Below are positions 8,713-17,457 of a stretch of DNA of 47,795 bases, piece by piece. This DNA comes from Faecalibacterium sp. UBA1819 (GTDB taxonomy: Bacteria; Bacillota; Clostridia; Oscillospirales; Ruminococcaceae), in NCBI GenBank assembly GCA_002315015.1, contig DCEX01000028.1, forward strand, positions 1 to 47,795, in the 5' to 3' direction. Numbering within the stretch: the first letter of the stretch is position 1; each line of letters begins with the position of its first letter. Made by a program: the position numbers and the translations under genes. The notes under the pieces were generated by a model. The model ran no database searches and was not told where the DNA came from. It saw nothing but the letters and a program-made list of their open reading frames with translations.

Positions 8713-8775
8713 TTACATCAAAAATGCCGGCGTGAAAAAAGCAAAAAAAAGCGCCGAAAATTTTCGCGCCGCCCC

Positions 8776-8804
8776 TTGCTCTTTGCGTGTGTGCGTTGTA
8801 TAGT
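8776..8804 (+). promoter_or_regulatory. pyrB promoter
   Basis: TTGCTC (8776-8781), 17-nt spacer, TATAGT (8799-8804). A perfect 12-bp palindrome CGAAAATTTTCG (8755-8766) lies just upstream of the -35 and could bind a regulator. Confidence 0.6.
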
Positions 8805-8817
8805 ATTACACGGCAAG

Positions 8818-8897
8818 AGCGCCCTCAGACAGGCGCTGTTCCGGGAACGCTTTTTGCGGTGCGCCGGCGTGCCGCACACCTGCCCCAAAAAGGGCAG
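8818..8897 (+). promoter_or_regulatory. Structured pyrB mRNA leader
   Basis: Several hairpins follow in series: AGCGCC/GGCGCT (8818-8837), GTTC/GAAC followed by a short T run (8838-8853), a GC-rich stem around 8856-8878, and CTGCCC/GGGCAG (about 8879-8897) just before AAGGAGG. No clear terminator or PyrR-type loop is seen. Regulatory use is inferred from density and position. Confidence 0.4.
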
Positions 8898-8919
8898 CAG
8901 ATATAAGGAGGTACCCTTT

Positions 8920-9999
8920 ATGAAGCATCTCGTCAGTCCGCTGGATTTTTCCGTATCCGAGCTGGAAACGCTGTTGACCTTAGCGGAAACCATCATGGAT
9001 CATCCAGAAGATTACGCGCACTGCTGCGCAGGGAAAAAGCTGGCTACGCTGTTCTTTGAGCCCAGCACCCGCACCCGCCTTTCGTTTGAAGCCGCCATGC
9101 TGGAATTGGGCGGCAGTGTGCTGAGTGTTTCTTCCGCGGCTTCGTCCTCGGCCTCCAAGGGCGAAAGCATTGCGGACACGATGCGCATTGTAGGCAATTA
9201 TGCCGACGTGATTGCCATGCGCCACTACCAGGAAGGCGCTGCGGCACAGGCCGTTCGCTATGCGCTTTGCCCGGTAATCAATGCCGGAGACGGCGGCCAT
9301 CTGCACCCCACGCAGACTTTGACCGACCTGTTGACCATCCGCCGCAAGAAAGGCAGGTTTGAAGGGCTGACCATCGGCCTTTGCGGCGACTTGAAATATG
9401 GCCGCACGGTGCATTCCCTGATTCGCGCCATGATGCGCTATGACGGTGTGCGCTTTGTGCTGGTACACCCGCGCGAGCTGGCACTGCCGAGCTATATTGA
9501 AAATGAGATGCGGGCAAAGGGCTGTGCGTTTGAGTATTACGAGCGCTTAGAGGACGCAATGGACAAGCTCGACGTGCTTTACATGACGCGCGTGCAGCAA
9601 GAGCGCTTTGCCGACCGCGACGAATATCTGCGTCTGCGCGACAGCTATATTTTGGATTGCGACAAAATGCGCCTGGCAAAAGACGATATGATTGTGCTGC
9701 ATCCCCTGCCCCGCGTCAACGAGATTGCCCCCGAAGTGGACGACGACCCGCGCGCGTGTTATTTCTATCAAGCGCTTTGCGGCAAGTTTGTGCGCATGGC
9801 GCTGATTGCCACGCTGCTGGAAACGGCAGGCGAGAAAAAGCTGGGAGTTCCGGCGCGTCCCCTGCCCGCCAATGCAGCGCCCACCGATCGTGTTTGCAGC
9901 AACCCCACCTGTGTGACACAGACCGAGCAGGGCATTTCGCGTGCGGCGGTAAAAGATGGACAAATCGAGCGCTGCTATTATTGCGAACATGAATTATAA
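8920..9999 (+). CDS. pyrB: Aspartate carbamoyltransferase catalytic chain with fused PyrI-like zinc domain
   Basis: 359 residues, cytosolic, second step of UMP synthesis (carbamoyl phosphate + aspartate). The carbamoyl-phosphate loop [12 protein letters not shown], the lysine loop SKGESIADT, the HPTQTL motif, [15 protein letters not shown] and [12 protein letters not shown] are all present, so it should be active. The last 40 residues go beyond the usual length of about 310 and carry Cys326-X4-Cys331-X20-Cys352-X2-Cys355 (CSNPTC ... CYYCE). This closely parallels the zinc site at the C-terminus of E. coli PyrI (CX4C ... CKYCE), the part that contacts the catalytic chain. The nucleotide-binding allosteric domain of PyrI is absent and no pyrI is seen. 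Start chosen by TAAGGAGG 9 nt upstream. It stands alone, far from the rest of the pyr genes at 38-47 kb. Confidence 0.95.
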   Translation: MKHLVSPLDFSVSELETLLTLAETIMDHPEDYAHCCAGKKLATLFFEPSTRTRLSFEAAMLELGGSVLSVSSAASSSASKGESIADTMRIVGNYADVIAMRHYQEGAAAQAVRYALCPVINAGDGGHLHPTQTLTDLLTIRRKKGRFEGLTIGLCGDLKYGRTVHSLIRAMMRYDGVRFVLVHPRELALPSYIENEMRAKGCAFEYYERLEDAMDKLDVLYMTRVQQERFADRDEYLRLRDSYILDCDKMRLAKDDMIVLHPLPRVNEIAPEVDDDPRACYFYQALCGKFVRMALIATLLETAGEKKLGVPARPLPANAAPTDRVCSNPTCVTQTEQGISRAAVKDGQIERCYYCEHEL

Positions 10000-10082
10000 T
10001 TCATAAAAACAGAATATTTTGTCGTTCTGTTTTTGGGACGATTAACGTCTTACTTTGAGAAATATATTGCTTAAAAATGCAA

Positions 10083-10132
10083 AAAAGCAGAGCGGGAAGG
10101 TGTTTCAAAAGCGCCTTCCCGCTCTGCTTTTT
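10083..10132. terminator. Bidirectional terminator between pyrB and the NUDIX gene
   Basis: A near-perfect 20-bp stem (10083-10102 with 10112-10132) is flanked by A-run and T-run, so it serves both converging genes. Confidence 0.9.
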
Positions 10133-10148
10133 CTCGTTTGAAGCTCTT

Positions 10149-10694
10149 TTAAAATTCGCCGCTGTCGCGCAAAAGCTTCAGCTTTAAAATGGCAACGGCG
10201 GTTTTGGAATCGGAAATTTCGCCCGAGATTACTTTTTCTGCGGCTTCATCCAAGGGCAGTGTGAACACAGATAAAAACTCGTCGGGGTCTAAATTTTGGC
10301 TGACGGCGGTCAGGTTTTTGGCGCCGTAAATCCAGATAATTTCGTTGCAGTAGCCGCAGGTGGGAATGACGGTGCCGAGGTCGCGGTATTCGCCCGCACA
10401 CACACCGGCCTCCTCGGCCAGCTCACGCCGTGCCGCGTCGAAGGGGTTCTCCCCTTTTTCCAGCTTGCCCGCCGGAATTTCAATCAGCTCCTTGCCCAGC
10501 GCATAGCGGTACTGACGCACCAAGTAGATTTCGCCTTTTTCGTTCAAAGCGGCAACGGCTGCGCCGCCGTTGTGGTGCACCACTTCGCGTGTGGAGGTGT
10601 GGCCGTTTTCCAGCTGCACGGTGTCGCGCGTGACGCGAATCACTCTGCCTTGAAAAATTTCTTCTTCGGAAAGCTGCGTTTCAAAATGTGCCAT
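10149..10694 (-). CDS. nudF: NUDIX hydrolase, ADP-ribose pyrophosphatase type
   Basis: 181 residues. The NUDIX box is G76-X5-E82-X7-R90-E91-L92-X-E94-E95-X-G97 (REL.EEAG), which binds Mg2+ for pyrophosphate-bond cleavage. The upstream beta-strand region VRQYRYALGKELIEIPAG is the pattern of ADP-ribose pyrophosphatases. ADP-ribose to AMP and ribose-5-phosphate is the family reaction; substrate is inferred. It follows the CNNM-like gene by 66 nt on the same strand. Confidence 0.92.
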   Translation of the reverse strand: MAHFETQLSEEEIFQGRVIRVTRDTVQLENGHTSTREVVHHNGGAAVAALNEKGEIYLVRQYRYALGKELIEIPAGKLEKGENPFDAARRELAEEAGVCAGEYRDLGTVIPTCGYCNEIIWIYGAKNLTAVSQNLDPDEFLSVFTLPLDEAAEKVISGEISDSKTAVAILKLKLLRDSGEF

Positions 10695-10760
10695 GTTCGT
10701 TCCCCGTCCTTTTCCCTATTTTCTTTATTATCTTATTTTAAATGCCATCTTTTGTGATTG

Positions 10761-12008
10761 TTACGACTTTTTTGCGGCTGCGTCCGGCTCCTCACCGGCC
10801 GGTGCGGGCTGCGGGACAAAGCAGTACACCTGCGTAATATGGCGCTCGTCAGACGCCGTCACGCGGAAGCAAACGCCGCCCCAATTGATTTCCGGGTGTT
10901 CATCCTCGGCGGGAATGCGGCCCAGCTGGCCGGTGACAAGTCCGCCGACGGTGTCGGGCGCTTCCTCGTCGTCCTCCTCGGGTTCGGGCAGAGGTTTGCC
11001 CAGCATCTCAAACAGCTCCTCCAAATCGGCCTCGCCTACGGCGTTCACGCCGTTTTCGCATGGGCGAAGCTCGGCTTCCTCGTTGTCAAACTCGTCCTGC
11101 ATGTCGCCCACAATTTCTTCCAAAATGTCCTCCATGGTGACAAGGCCGGAGGTGCCGCCGTATTCGTCGATGACTACGGCAATCTGCGTGTGCATGTGCT
11201 GAAATTGAACCAGCAGCTGCCCTGCCGGGCATGTTTCCGGCACAAAAACCGCCTTGCGCATAAACTGCGACACGCGCAGGGTGTTGCGTTCGGGCGCGTC
11301 CCAAAGGCGGAATAAATCTTTCACATGCAGCATTCCCACAATGTCGTCCAGATTTTTTCCGCACACGGGAATGCGCGAAACGCCTTCGCGGCGCGCCAGC
11401 TCCACCGCCTGTTCCACGGTGTCGCGCGCCATCAGGCTGACAATCTCGGTGCGGTGCGTCATCATCTGCCCTGCCGAAACGTCGGAAAGCTCGAAAATGT
11501 TGGTGATCATTTCCTTTTGCGATTCGTCAATCAGCGCTTGCTCCTCCACGTTTTCCACAAAGCTTTTCACTTCGTCCTCCGTGATGTCGCGCCGGTCGGA
11601 AAGCCCCGCCGTGCGCAAAACGGCTCGCACCGGCCAGCTCACCACACTGCCCAGTGCCGAAAATAAAACGCTGTTGAACGGGCGGCGGCGCTTGGTGCCA
11701 AGGCCGAAGGTCATGGCGGCAAGCAGCGTTAAGACAATGAAAATCAACGGCGTAAACGGGGCGGCATGAGGCGCGTAAGCCAGCAAAAAGCAGCCCCATC
11801 CGGCACACAGCGCCGCGGCAGTGAACAGCCCGGCCTCGGTGCTGCCAAGGCGCATTCCCACGCACGGACGCGATACCTTGGCGCGTTCAAAGGCGGCCCC
11901 CGCCAGATAGCACAGCAAAAGCGCCGCTGCAAACAGCACGGCCGCTGCGCCCAGCGGCTCGGTGACGATGAAAAGCGTATCGTTGGAAGCTTGCGGTGGT
12001 TGAACCAT
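10761..12008 (-). CDS. CNNM/CorC (hemolysin C-like) membrane protein with CBS pair
   Basis: 415 residues. The N-terminal part (1-125) has three or four hydrophobic segments but is shorter and weaker than a full DUF21/CNNM domain. It is followed by a CBS-domain pair (about 165-290: MMTHRTEIVSL, RIPVCGKNLDDIVGMLHVKDL, IAVVIDEYGGTSGLVTMEDILEEIVGDMQDEFD) and a C-terminal CorC_HlyC domain (about 310-400). Family members are implicated in Mg2+/Co2+ efflux or magnesium homeostasis. Start ATG at 12008 has AGAGGGTG upstream. The acidic linker (PEPEEDDEEAPD) is characteristic of the family. Confidence 0.85.
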   Translation of the reverse strand: MVQPPQASNDTLFIVTEPLGAAAVLFAAALLLCYLAGAAFERAKVSRPCVGMRLGSTEAGLFTAAALCAGWGCFLLAYAPHAAPFTPLIFIVLTLLAAMTFGLGTKRRRPFNSVLFSALGSVVSWPVRAVLRTAGLSDRRDITEDEVKSFVENVEEQALIDESQKEMITNIFELSDVSAGQMMTHRTEIVSLMARDTVEQAVELARREGVSRIPVCGKNLDDIVGMLHVKDLFRLWDAPERNTLRVSQFMRKAVFVPETCPAGQLLVQFQHMHTQIAVVIDEYGGTSGLVTMEDILEEIVGDMQDEFDNEEAELRPCENGVNAVGEADLEELFEMLGKPLPEPEEDDEEAPDTVGGLVTGQLGRIPAEDEHPEINWGGVCFRVTASDERHITQVYCFVPQPAPAGEEPDAAAKKS

Positions 12009-12216
12009 GAAGTAAAAACACCCTCTTTGTTGTTTCCCGCACTGTAAGCAGCGCGGCGCCGTATCCTTCGGCTTTCGCGCATAAAAATACGGTTTTCTAC
12101 TATTTTAAGGCTTTTTCCAAAGGGTGTCAAATCCGGCTTTCGGCCATTGCGCTTTCGGCCAAAACAAGCCGCGCACGACATCCGCAATCCACACTGCGGA
12201 ATTCTGCCGGATTTTC

Positions 12217-12245
12217 TTTACTTTTTTGAAAAAATTTGATAAAAT
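12217..12245 (+). promoter_or_regulatory. nifJ promoter
   Basis: TTTACT (12217-12222), 17-nt spacer, TAAAAT (12240-12245) preceded by TGA (extended -10). It leaves a GC-rich leader of about 160 nt before the start codon. Confidence 0.6.
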
Positions 12246-12410
12246 GTGAATGAGCGCGATACAGAAACGAACCCCTTTCCCTGCCGACGGGAGCGCCGGG
12301 TCTGCGGTGCACGTGGCCACAGAGCCGTCGTCAACCGCCCGCCGCAAGCATCGGAAAGGGCACGGCGCCTGTTTCTGTCTCAAATAAACAATTGAACCGG
12401 AGGAAGAAAA

Positions 12411-15400
12411 ATGCCTAGATCGAAAAAATCTATGGACGGCAACACCGCTGCGGCACATGTAGCATATGCCTTTACAGAAGTTGCCGGTATCTACCCCATT
12501 ACCCCGTCCAGCCCCATGGCAGACATGGTGGACCAGTGGAGCGCGGCACATCAGAAAAACATTTTCGGCACCGAAGTACACGTGGTGGAAATGCAGTCTG
12601 AGGCCGGCGCCGCAGGCACTGTGCACGGCTCCTTGGCCGCAGGTGCGCTGACCACTACCTTCACGGCTTCTCAGGGCCTGCTCTTGATGATCCCCAATAT
12701 GTACAAAATTGCGGGTGAGCTGCTGCCCAGCGTGTTCCATGTTTCTGCCCGTACTGTGGCAAGCCATGCGCTGAACATCTTCGGCGATCACTCCGACGTG
12801 TATGCCTGCCGTCAGACCGGCTTTGCTATGCTGGCTGAGTCCAACCCGCAGGAGGTTATGGACCTGGCTCCCGTGGCGCATCTGGCAGCTTTGGAGGGTC
12901 GCGTGCCCTTCGTCAACTTCTTCGACGGTTTCCGCACCTCTCACGAGATTCAGAAAATCGAGGTTTGGGACTATGCCGACCTGAAAGAAATGACCAACAT
13001 GGATGCGGTCAAGGCTTTCCGCGAGCACTCCCTGAACCCCAACTACCCCACCATGCGCGGCTCCCACGAAAACGGCGACGTGTTCTTCCAGCATCGTGAG
13101 GCCTGCAACAAGTACTACGACGCTCTGCCTGAGATCGTTGAGAAGTACATGGGCAAAATCAACGCAAAGCTTGGTACAAACTATCAGCTGTTCGAGTACT
13201 ACGGCGCTGCTGACGCTGACCGCGTGATCATCGCTATGGGCTCCATCTGCGACGTGACTGAGGAAGTCATCGACTACCTGAACGCACACGGCGAGAAAGT
13301 CGGTATCGTGAAGGTTCGTTTGTACCGTCCGTTCCGTGCTGACAAGCTGCTGGCTGCAATTCCTGCAACCGCAAAGAAAATTGCTGTGCTCGACCGCACC
13401 AAAGAGCCGGGCGCTTATGCAGAGCCTCTGCACCTCGATGTCATGAGTGCATTTGCTGAGGCTGGCCGTGAGGCTACCATCATCGGCGGCCGCTATGGCC
13501 TCGGCTCCAAGGACACTCCGCCGTCCAGCGTATTCGCTGTGTACAAAGAGCTGACCAAGGACGCTCCCAAGAGCCGCTTCACCATCGGCATCAACGACGA
13601 CGTTACTTACCTGTCCCTCGAGGAAGAAGTTTCTCCCAACACCGCAGCAGAAGGCACCAAAGAGTGCAAGTTCTGGGGTCTTGGCGGCGACGGTACCGTT
13701 GGTGCAAACAAGAACTCCACCAAGATCATCGGCGACCACACCGACAAATACATTCAGGCATACTTCCAGTATGACTCCAAAAAGACCGGCGGCGTGACCA
13801 TCAGCCACCTGCGCTTCGGCGATCACCCCATCCGCAGCCCGTACTACATCAACAAAGCGGACTTCGTGGCTTGCCACAACCCCTCTTATGTTGTCAAGGG
13901 CTACAAGATGGTGAACGACGTTAAAGACGGCGGCGTGTTCATGATCAACTGCCAGTGGAGCGACGAGGAGCTGGCACATCATATGCCGGCAGAAGCAAAG
14001 CGCTACATTGCACAGCACAATGTTCAGCTGTACACCATCAACGCTATCGACAAGGCAATCGAAATCGGTTTGGGCAAACGCACCAACACCATTTTGCAGT
14101 CTGCTTTCTTTGCTTTGGCAAACGTTCTGCCGCGTGAGGATGCGCTGCGCTACATGAAAGAAGCTGCTGAGAAGACCTTCGCAAAGAAGGGCCAGGCCAT
14201 TGTTGACATGAACTGGGCTGCAATTGACGCGGGCTTTGACGCTTACCACAAAGTTGAGATTCCCGCAGATTGGGCAAACGCACAGGATCCCGCTGAGGAT
14301 GAGGCTCTGTCCGGCAACCCCGCAACGGTTGACATGGTCAAGAACCTGCTGAACCCGATCGGCAAAATGGACGGCGACAGCCTGCCTGTTTCCGCCTTCG
14401 AGAAATATGTGGACGGCCAGTTTGAGCAGGGCGCTTCCGCTTACGAGAAACGCGGCGTTGCTGTGACCGTGCCCGAGTGGGATGCAGAGAAATGTATCCA
14501 GTGTAACCAGTGCGCTTATGTCTGCCCGCACGCTACCATCCGTCCGTTTGCTTTGACGGCTGACGAGGCTGCTAAGGCACCGGAAGGCTTCAAGAGCAAG
14601 AAGATGACCGGCAAGGGCTGCGAAGACTATGTCTTCACCATCGCTGTTTCTCCGCTGGACTGCATGGGCTGCGGCGTTTGCGCAGGTGTTTGCCCGGCTC
14701 CCGGCAAGGCTCTCACCATGGTTCCGCAGGAGACCCAGCTGGCACAGCAGGCTGTGTTCGGCTACTGCGTGGACAACATCGACAAGAAACCCGGCATGAT
14801 GGCAGAAACCACCGTAAAGGGTTCTCAGTTCAACCAGCCGCTGCTTGAGTTCTCCGGCTCCTGCGCAGGCTGCGCTGAGACGAGCTATGCACGCCTGATC
14901 ACTCAGCTGTTCGGCGAGCGTATGTACATCTCCAACGCAACCGGTTGTTCCTCCATCTGGGGCGGCCCGGCTGCTACTTCTCCGTATACCCGCAACCGTT
15001 TGAGCGGCAAGGGCCCGGCTTGGGCAAACAGCCTGTTCGAGGACAACGCTGAGCACGGCTTCGGTATGTACCTCGGCCAGAAGGCTCTGCGTGACAATCT
15101 GATTGCCATTGCAAAAGAGCTGGCTGAAACCTCCAGCGACGATGCGCTGAAGGCTGCTGCACAGACTTATGTTGACACTGTGGACGACGGCAAAGCCAAC
15201 ACTCCGGCTGCTGACGCTTTGGCGGCAGAGGCTGAGAAGCACGCTGCTTCCTGCGACAAGTGCAAAGAGCTGGTTGACAAGAAGAACTACCTCGCTAAGA
15301 AATCCGTTTGGATCTTCGGCGGCGACGGCTGGGCTTATGACATCGGCTTCGGCGGTTTGGATCACGTTCTGGCTTCCGGCGAGGACGTCAACGTGATGGT

Positions 15401-15965
15401 ATTCGACACTGAGGTTTACTCCAACACCGGCGGTCAGGCTTCCAAGGCCAGCCAGATCGGTCAGGTTGCTCAGTTTGCTGCTGCTGGTAAGGCAATCGGC
15501 AAGAAGAGCCTGGCTGAGATCGCTATGAGCTATGGCTACGTTTATGTGGCACAGATTGCCATGGGCGCAGACCAGAACCAGACCATCAAGGCGATTGCTG
15601 AGGCTGAGAGCTATCACGGCCCGTCCCTCATCATCGGCTATGCACCCTGCGAGATGCACGGTGTTAAGGGCGGTATGACCAACTGCCAGAACGAGATGAA
15701 GCGTGCGGTTCAGGCCGGTTACTGGCACAACTTCCGCTTCGACCCGCGCAAGAAGGCAGAGGGTCAGAACCCGTTCACGCTGGACTCCAAGGCTCCCACT
15801 GCGGATTACAAAGAGTTCATCGAGAGCGAGACTCGTTACAGCCGCTTGCAGCGTGCGTTCCCGGAGCGTGCCGCAGAGCTGTTTGAGACAGCCGCAGGCG
15901 CAGCGAAGGATCGCTATGCTTACTTGACCAAGCTGACAAAGCTCTATGCTCCCGACGCTGAATAA
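12411..15965 (+). CDS. nifJ: Pyruvate:ferredoxin (flavodoxin) oxidoreductase
   Basis: 1184 residues, the usual length of the single-chain enzyme. It converts pyruvate + CoA to acetyl-CoA + CO2 while reducing ferredoxin, the main pyruvate route of fermentative clostridia. Domain I opens with the pyruvate-binding TPSSPMADMVDQW. Two [4Fe-4S] clusters of the ferredoxin-like domain are CIQCNQCAYVCP (from about residue 694) and CMGCGVCAGVCP (about 750). The third cluster uses CAGCAE and later cysteines. The TPP site is GGDGWAYDIGFGG (about 970) with DTEVYSNTGGQASK. RBS GGAGGAAGAAA precedes ATG. Codon use is strongly biased, as expected for an abundant protein. Ferredoxin at 23.1 kb is a plausible electron acceptor. 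Confidence 0.97.
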   Translation: MPRSKKSMDGNTAAAHVAYAFTEVAGIYPITPSSPMADMVDQWSAAHQKNIFGTEVHVVEMQSEAGAAGTVHGSLAAGALTTTFTASQGLLLMIPNMYKIAGELLPSVFHVSARTVASHALNIFGDHSDVYACRQTGFAMLAESNPQEVMDLAPVAHLAALEGRVPFVNFFDGFRTSHEIQKIEVWDYADLKEMTNMDAVKAFREHSLNPNYPTMRGSHENGDVFFQHREACNKYYDALPEIVEKYMGKINAKLGTNYQLFEYYGAADADRVIIAMGSICDVTEEVIDYLNAHGEKVGIVKVRLYRPFRADKLLAAIPATAKKIAVLDRTKEPGAYAEPLHLDVMSAFAEAGREATIIGGRYGLGSKDTPPSSVFAVYKELTKDAPKSRFTIGINDDVTYLSLEEEVSPNTAAEGTKECKFWGLGGDGTVGANKNSTKIIGDHTDKYIQAYFQYDSKKTGGVTISHLRFGDHPIRSPYYINKADFVACHNPSYVVKGYKMVNDVKDGGVFMINCQWSDEELAHHMPAEAKRYIAQHNVQLYTINAIDKAIEIGLGKRTNTILQSAFFALANVLPREDALRYMKEAAEKTFAKKGQAIVDMNWAAIDAGFDAYHKVEIPADWANAQDPAEDEALSGNPATVDMVKNLLNPIGKMDGDSLPVSAFEKYVDGQFEQGASAYEKRGVAVTVPEWDAEKCIQCNQCAYVCPHATIRPFALTADEAAKAPEGFKSKKMTGKGCEDYVFTIAVSPLDCMGCGVCAGVCPAPGKALTMVPQETQLAQQAVFGYCVDNIDKKPGMMAETTVKGSQFNQPLLEFSGSCAGCAETSYARLITQLFGERMYISNATGCSSIWGGPAATSPYTRNRLSGKGPAWANSLFEDNAEHGFGMYLGQKALRDNLIAIAKELAETSSDDALKAAAQTYVDTVDDGKANTPAADALAAEAEKHAASCDKCKELVDKKNYLAKKSVWIFGGDGWAYDIGFGGLDHVLASGEDVNVMVFDTEVYSNTGGQASKASQIGQVAQFAAAGKAIGKKSLAEIAMSYGYVYVAQIAMGADQNQTIKAIAEAESYHGPSLIIGYAPCEMHGVKGGMTNCQNEMKRAVQAGYWHNFRFDPRKKAEGQNPFTLDSKAPTADYKEFIESETRYSRLQRAFPERAAELFETAAGAAKDRYAYLTKLTKLYAPDAE

Positions 15966-16011
15966 GCATCGGTCTGACGCACAAGCTTTGTAACCTTGTG
16001 ATAAGTTAAGA

Positions 16012-16045
16012 AACAACCCCCGGAACATCTGTTCCGGGGGTTGTT
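16012..16045 (+). terminator. nifJ terminator
   Basis: Perfect 15-bp stem AACAACCCCCGGAAC/GTTCCGGGGGTTGTT with ATCT loop, 46 nt after the stop codon. Confidence 0.85.
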
Positions 16046-16079
16046 TGCGTTATGAAAAAAGGCTTTTTCTAGGGGCTTT

Positions 16080-16100
16080 CTGAAAAGTCGAAATTTTCAG
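16080..16100. repeat. Intergenic palindromic repeat, copy 2
   Basis: CTGAAAA (16080-16086) and TTTTCAG (16094-16100) flank GTCGAAA. It matches copy 1 at 8692-8712 over the 19-nt core with a single G/C difference. A TTTTCCACA 9-mer follows at 16103-16111. The remaining sequence to 16332 holds no gene that I can see. Confidence 0.6.
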
Positions 16101-16332
16101 CTTTTTCCACAGAAACTGGTGTCTGCGGCGTTAAAAATGCTCGCAATCCACAAAGGGTTCCTGCGCTTTTTGTCTTGCAGCCACCCGGTTTCTACAAAAA
16201 ATCTGTGCATTTCTTTGTTTTCAGATACGCCCTAATTTCTATTTTTTTCAAAGCGGCTGCTTTTTAATGTTCCTTTCATCTAAGCCTGTTATTCTAAACA
16301 CAAGAAAAACGGATGCGAAAGGAGAAAAAATC

Positions 16333-16731
16333 ATGGAAAATCAAAAAAAGCAGGAAATTATTGTAAGCGGACAGGAACAACACGATAGTGATTCCCACGG
16401 GGCAGCGCAGGCCACTGCACAGCCCGCCGAAAAAAAGCGCTGGAATTTTTCCGGGTTTGGCTGGAAAAAGTGGGTGCTGCTGGCCGTGGTCGTGGTGGCA
16501 GTGTGCTTTATTTTCAGCTTGGTATTCCGCGTCAATTTGCCGCGTGCGCAGCAAATTGCCCAGCAAGCGGCCGGCGGACAGGCACAAATTATTGCACAGG
16601 AAATCGACAGTGAATTTTTATTTTTTAATGAATATTCGTTTGAGCTTGCAGCAGCAGACGGCAGCTACTGGGAAGTAGAGCTGGATGCCTTCGGCAATGT
16701 AACCTCTATTGAGCAGGAAGGTTGGCACTGA
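16333..16731 (+). CDS. Single-pass membrane protein with PepSY-like C-terminal domain
   Basis: 132 residues. A hydrophilic N-terminus is followed by one membrane helix (about 50-70, WVLLAVVVVAVCFIFSLVF). The outside domain has the PepSY-like order: helix beginning RAQQIAQQAAGG, then strands YSFELAAADGSYWEVELDAFGNVTSIE. PepSY domains often inhibit peptidases or act at the envelope; the function here is unknown. Start ATG at 16333 follows AAAGGAGAAAAAATC; a longer reading from 16267 lacks an RBS. Confidence 0.65.
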   Translation: MENQKKQEIIVSGQEQHDSDSHGAAQATAQPAEKKRWNFSGFGWKKWVLLAVVVVAVCFIFSLVFRVNLPRAQQIAQQAAGGQAQIIAQEIDSEFLFFNEYSFELAAADGSYWEVELDAFGNVTSIEQEGWH

Positions 16732-16750
16732 CCGGTGCAGCGCAGCTGAA

Positions 16751-16810
16751 AAAGCGCCTCTTATTTTCCACAACGCAGGAAAGATTGTGGAAAACAAGAG
16801 GCGCTCTTTT
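16751..16810. terminator. Bidirectional terminator between PepSY-like and XRE genes
   Basis: AGCGCCTCTT (16753-16762) pairs with AAGAGGCGCT (16796-16805), extended by TTTTCCACAA/TTGTGGAAAA. A-run before and T-run after serve converging transcripts. The right arm overlaps the end of the XRE gene. Confidence 0.8.
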
Positions 16811-17114
16811 ACATAACGTTCATTAAATCAAATAAGGCGCGCAGCTGTTCTTCACTTAACCGAGACCAGCGCTCTAAAAGTAGTTTCTGACAATCGGTTA
16901 AGGAAACGGCAGCACTTCCTTCGGCAAACAGTTGTGAAAGAGTGATACCAAACGCATTGCAAATCTTTTCTAAAGAAGGCACGGTGGGAATCATACGTTT
17001 GCGATACCAAGAAGAAATGGTGGATTGTGGCAAACCGGAGCGTTCGGCAAGTTCATATTCCGTCCAGCCCCGGGCTTCTCGATGTGCTGTAATGACCGAT
17101 AGAATATCCTTCAC
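16809..17114 (-). CDS. XRE-family HTH transcriptional regulator
   Basis: 101 residues with an N-terminal helix-turn-helix (TEYELAERSGLPQSTISSWY, about residues 17-36). Ser-Thr-Ile-Ser-Ser-Trp-Tyr forms the recognition helix region, and a short helical C-terminal tail is probably for dimerisation (LLLERWSRLSEEQLRALFDLM). The start is GTG at 17114, because AAAGGAG lies 8 nt before it. The ATG 39 nt upstream would place the start inside the candidate operator and has no RBS. It probably represses itself through the inverted repeat at 17145-17164. Confidence 0.85.
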   Translation of the reverse strand: MKDILSVITAHREARGWTEYELAERSGLPQSTISSWYRKRMIPTVPSLEKICNAFGITLSQLFAEGSAAVSLTDCQKLLLERWSRLSEEQLRALFDLMNVM

Positions 17115-17144
17115 TTGTGCCACTCCTTTGCTTGTGAGCTTTGA

Positions 17145-17164
17145 TGTTATCAATTATGATAGCA
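17145..17164. promoter_or_regulatory. Candidate operator of the XRE regulator
   Basis: Inverted repeat TGTTATCA-ATTA-TGATAGCA, with half-sites matching at 7 of 8 positions, 30 nt upstream of the GTG start. Spacing and symmetry suit a dimeric XRE repressor. No convincing -35/-10 pair could be assigned. Confidence 0.45.
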
Positions 17165-17337
17165 TGAATCTAGTAAAAAATCGAGGGGAATTACAAATCA
17201 CGCTGCTGGCATAAACGAATGGGAAAACGGCAAGGCTATGGGACGGCTTGGCTTTCGCGCAAAGAGCGGCACCATTTAGACTCCTGTGGCAAAATAGAAA
17301 AAATCGGCTCGAGGTATGTCGAAAAAAAAGAGGAAAT

Positions 17338-17366
17338 TTGCTTTTCAGCCGCGAAACTGGTATGAT
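17338..17366 (+). promoter_or_regulatory. Promoter of the YitT-family gene
   Basis: TTGCTT (17338-17343), 17-nt spacer, TATGAT (17361-17366) with extended TGG before it. The rest of the 17165-17457 gap shows no gene. Confidence 0.6.
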
Positions 17367-17457
17367 AAAACCAATTATAGAAATGAAACGGCGGTATGAA
17401 AGCAGGCTTCGCCGGTGTGTGCAATAGATGCCATACTGTCAAAAAGGAGTTGAAAAA

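Noticed and set aside
12105..16028. 1307-codon open frame on the minus strand across nifJ
   Set aside because: It is antisense to a clear, fully conserved nifJ with strong codon bias; such bias opens antisense frames. No domain and no SD.
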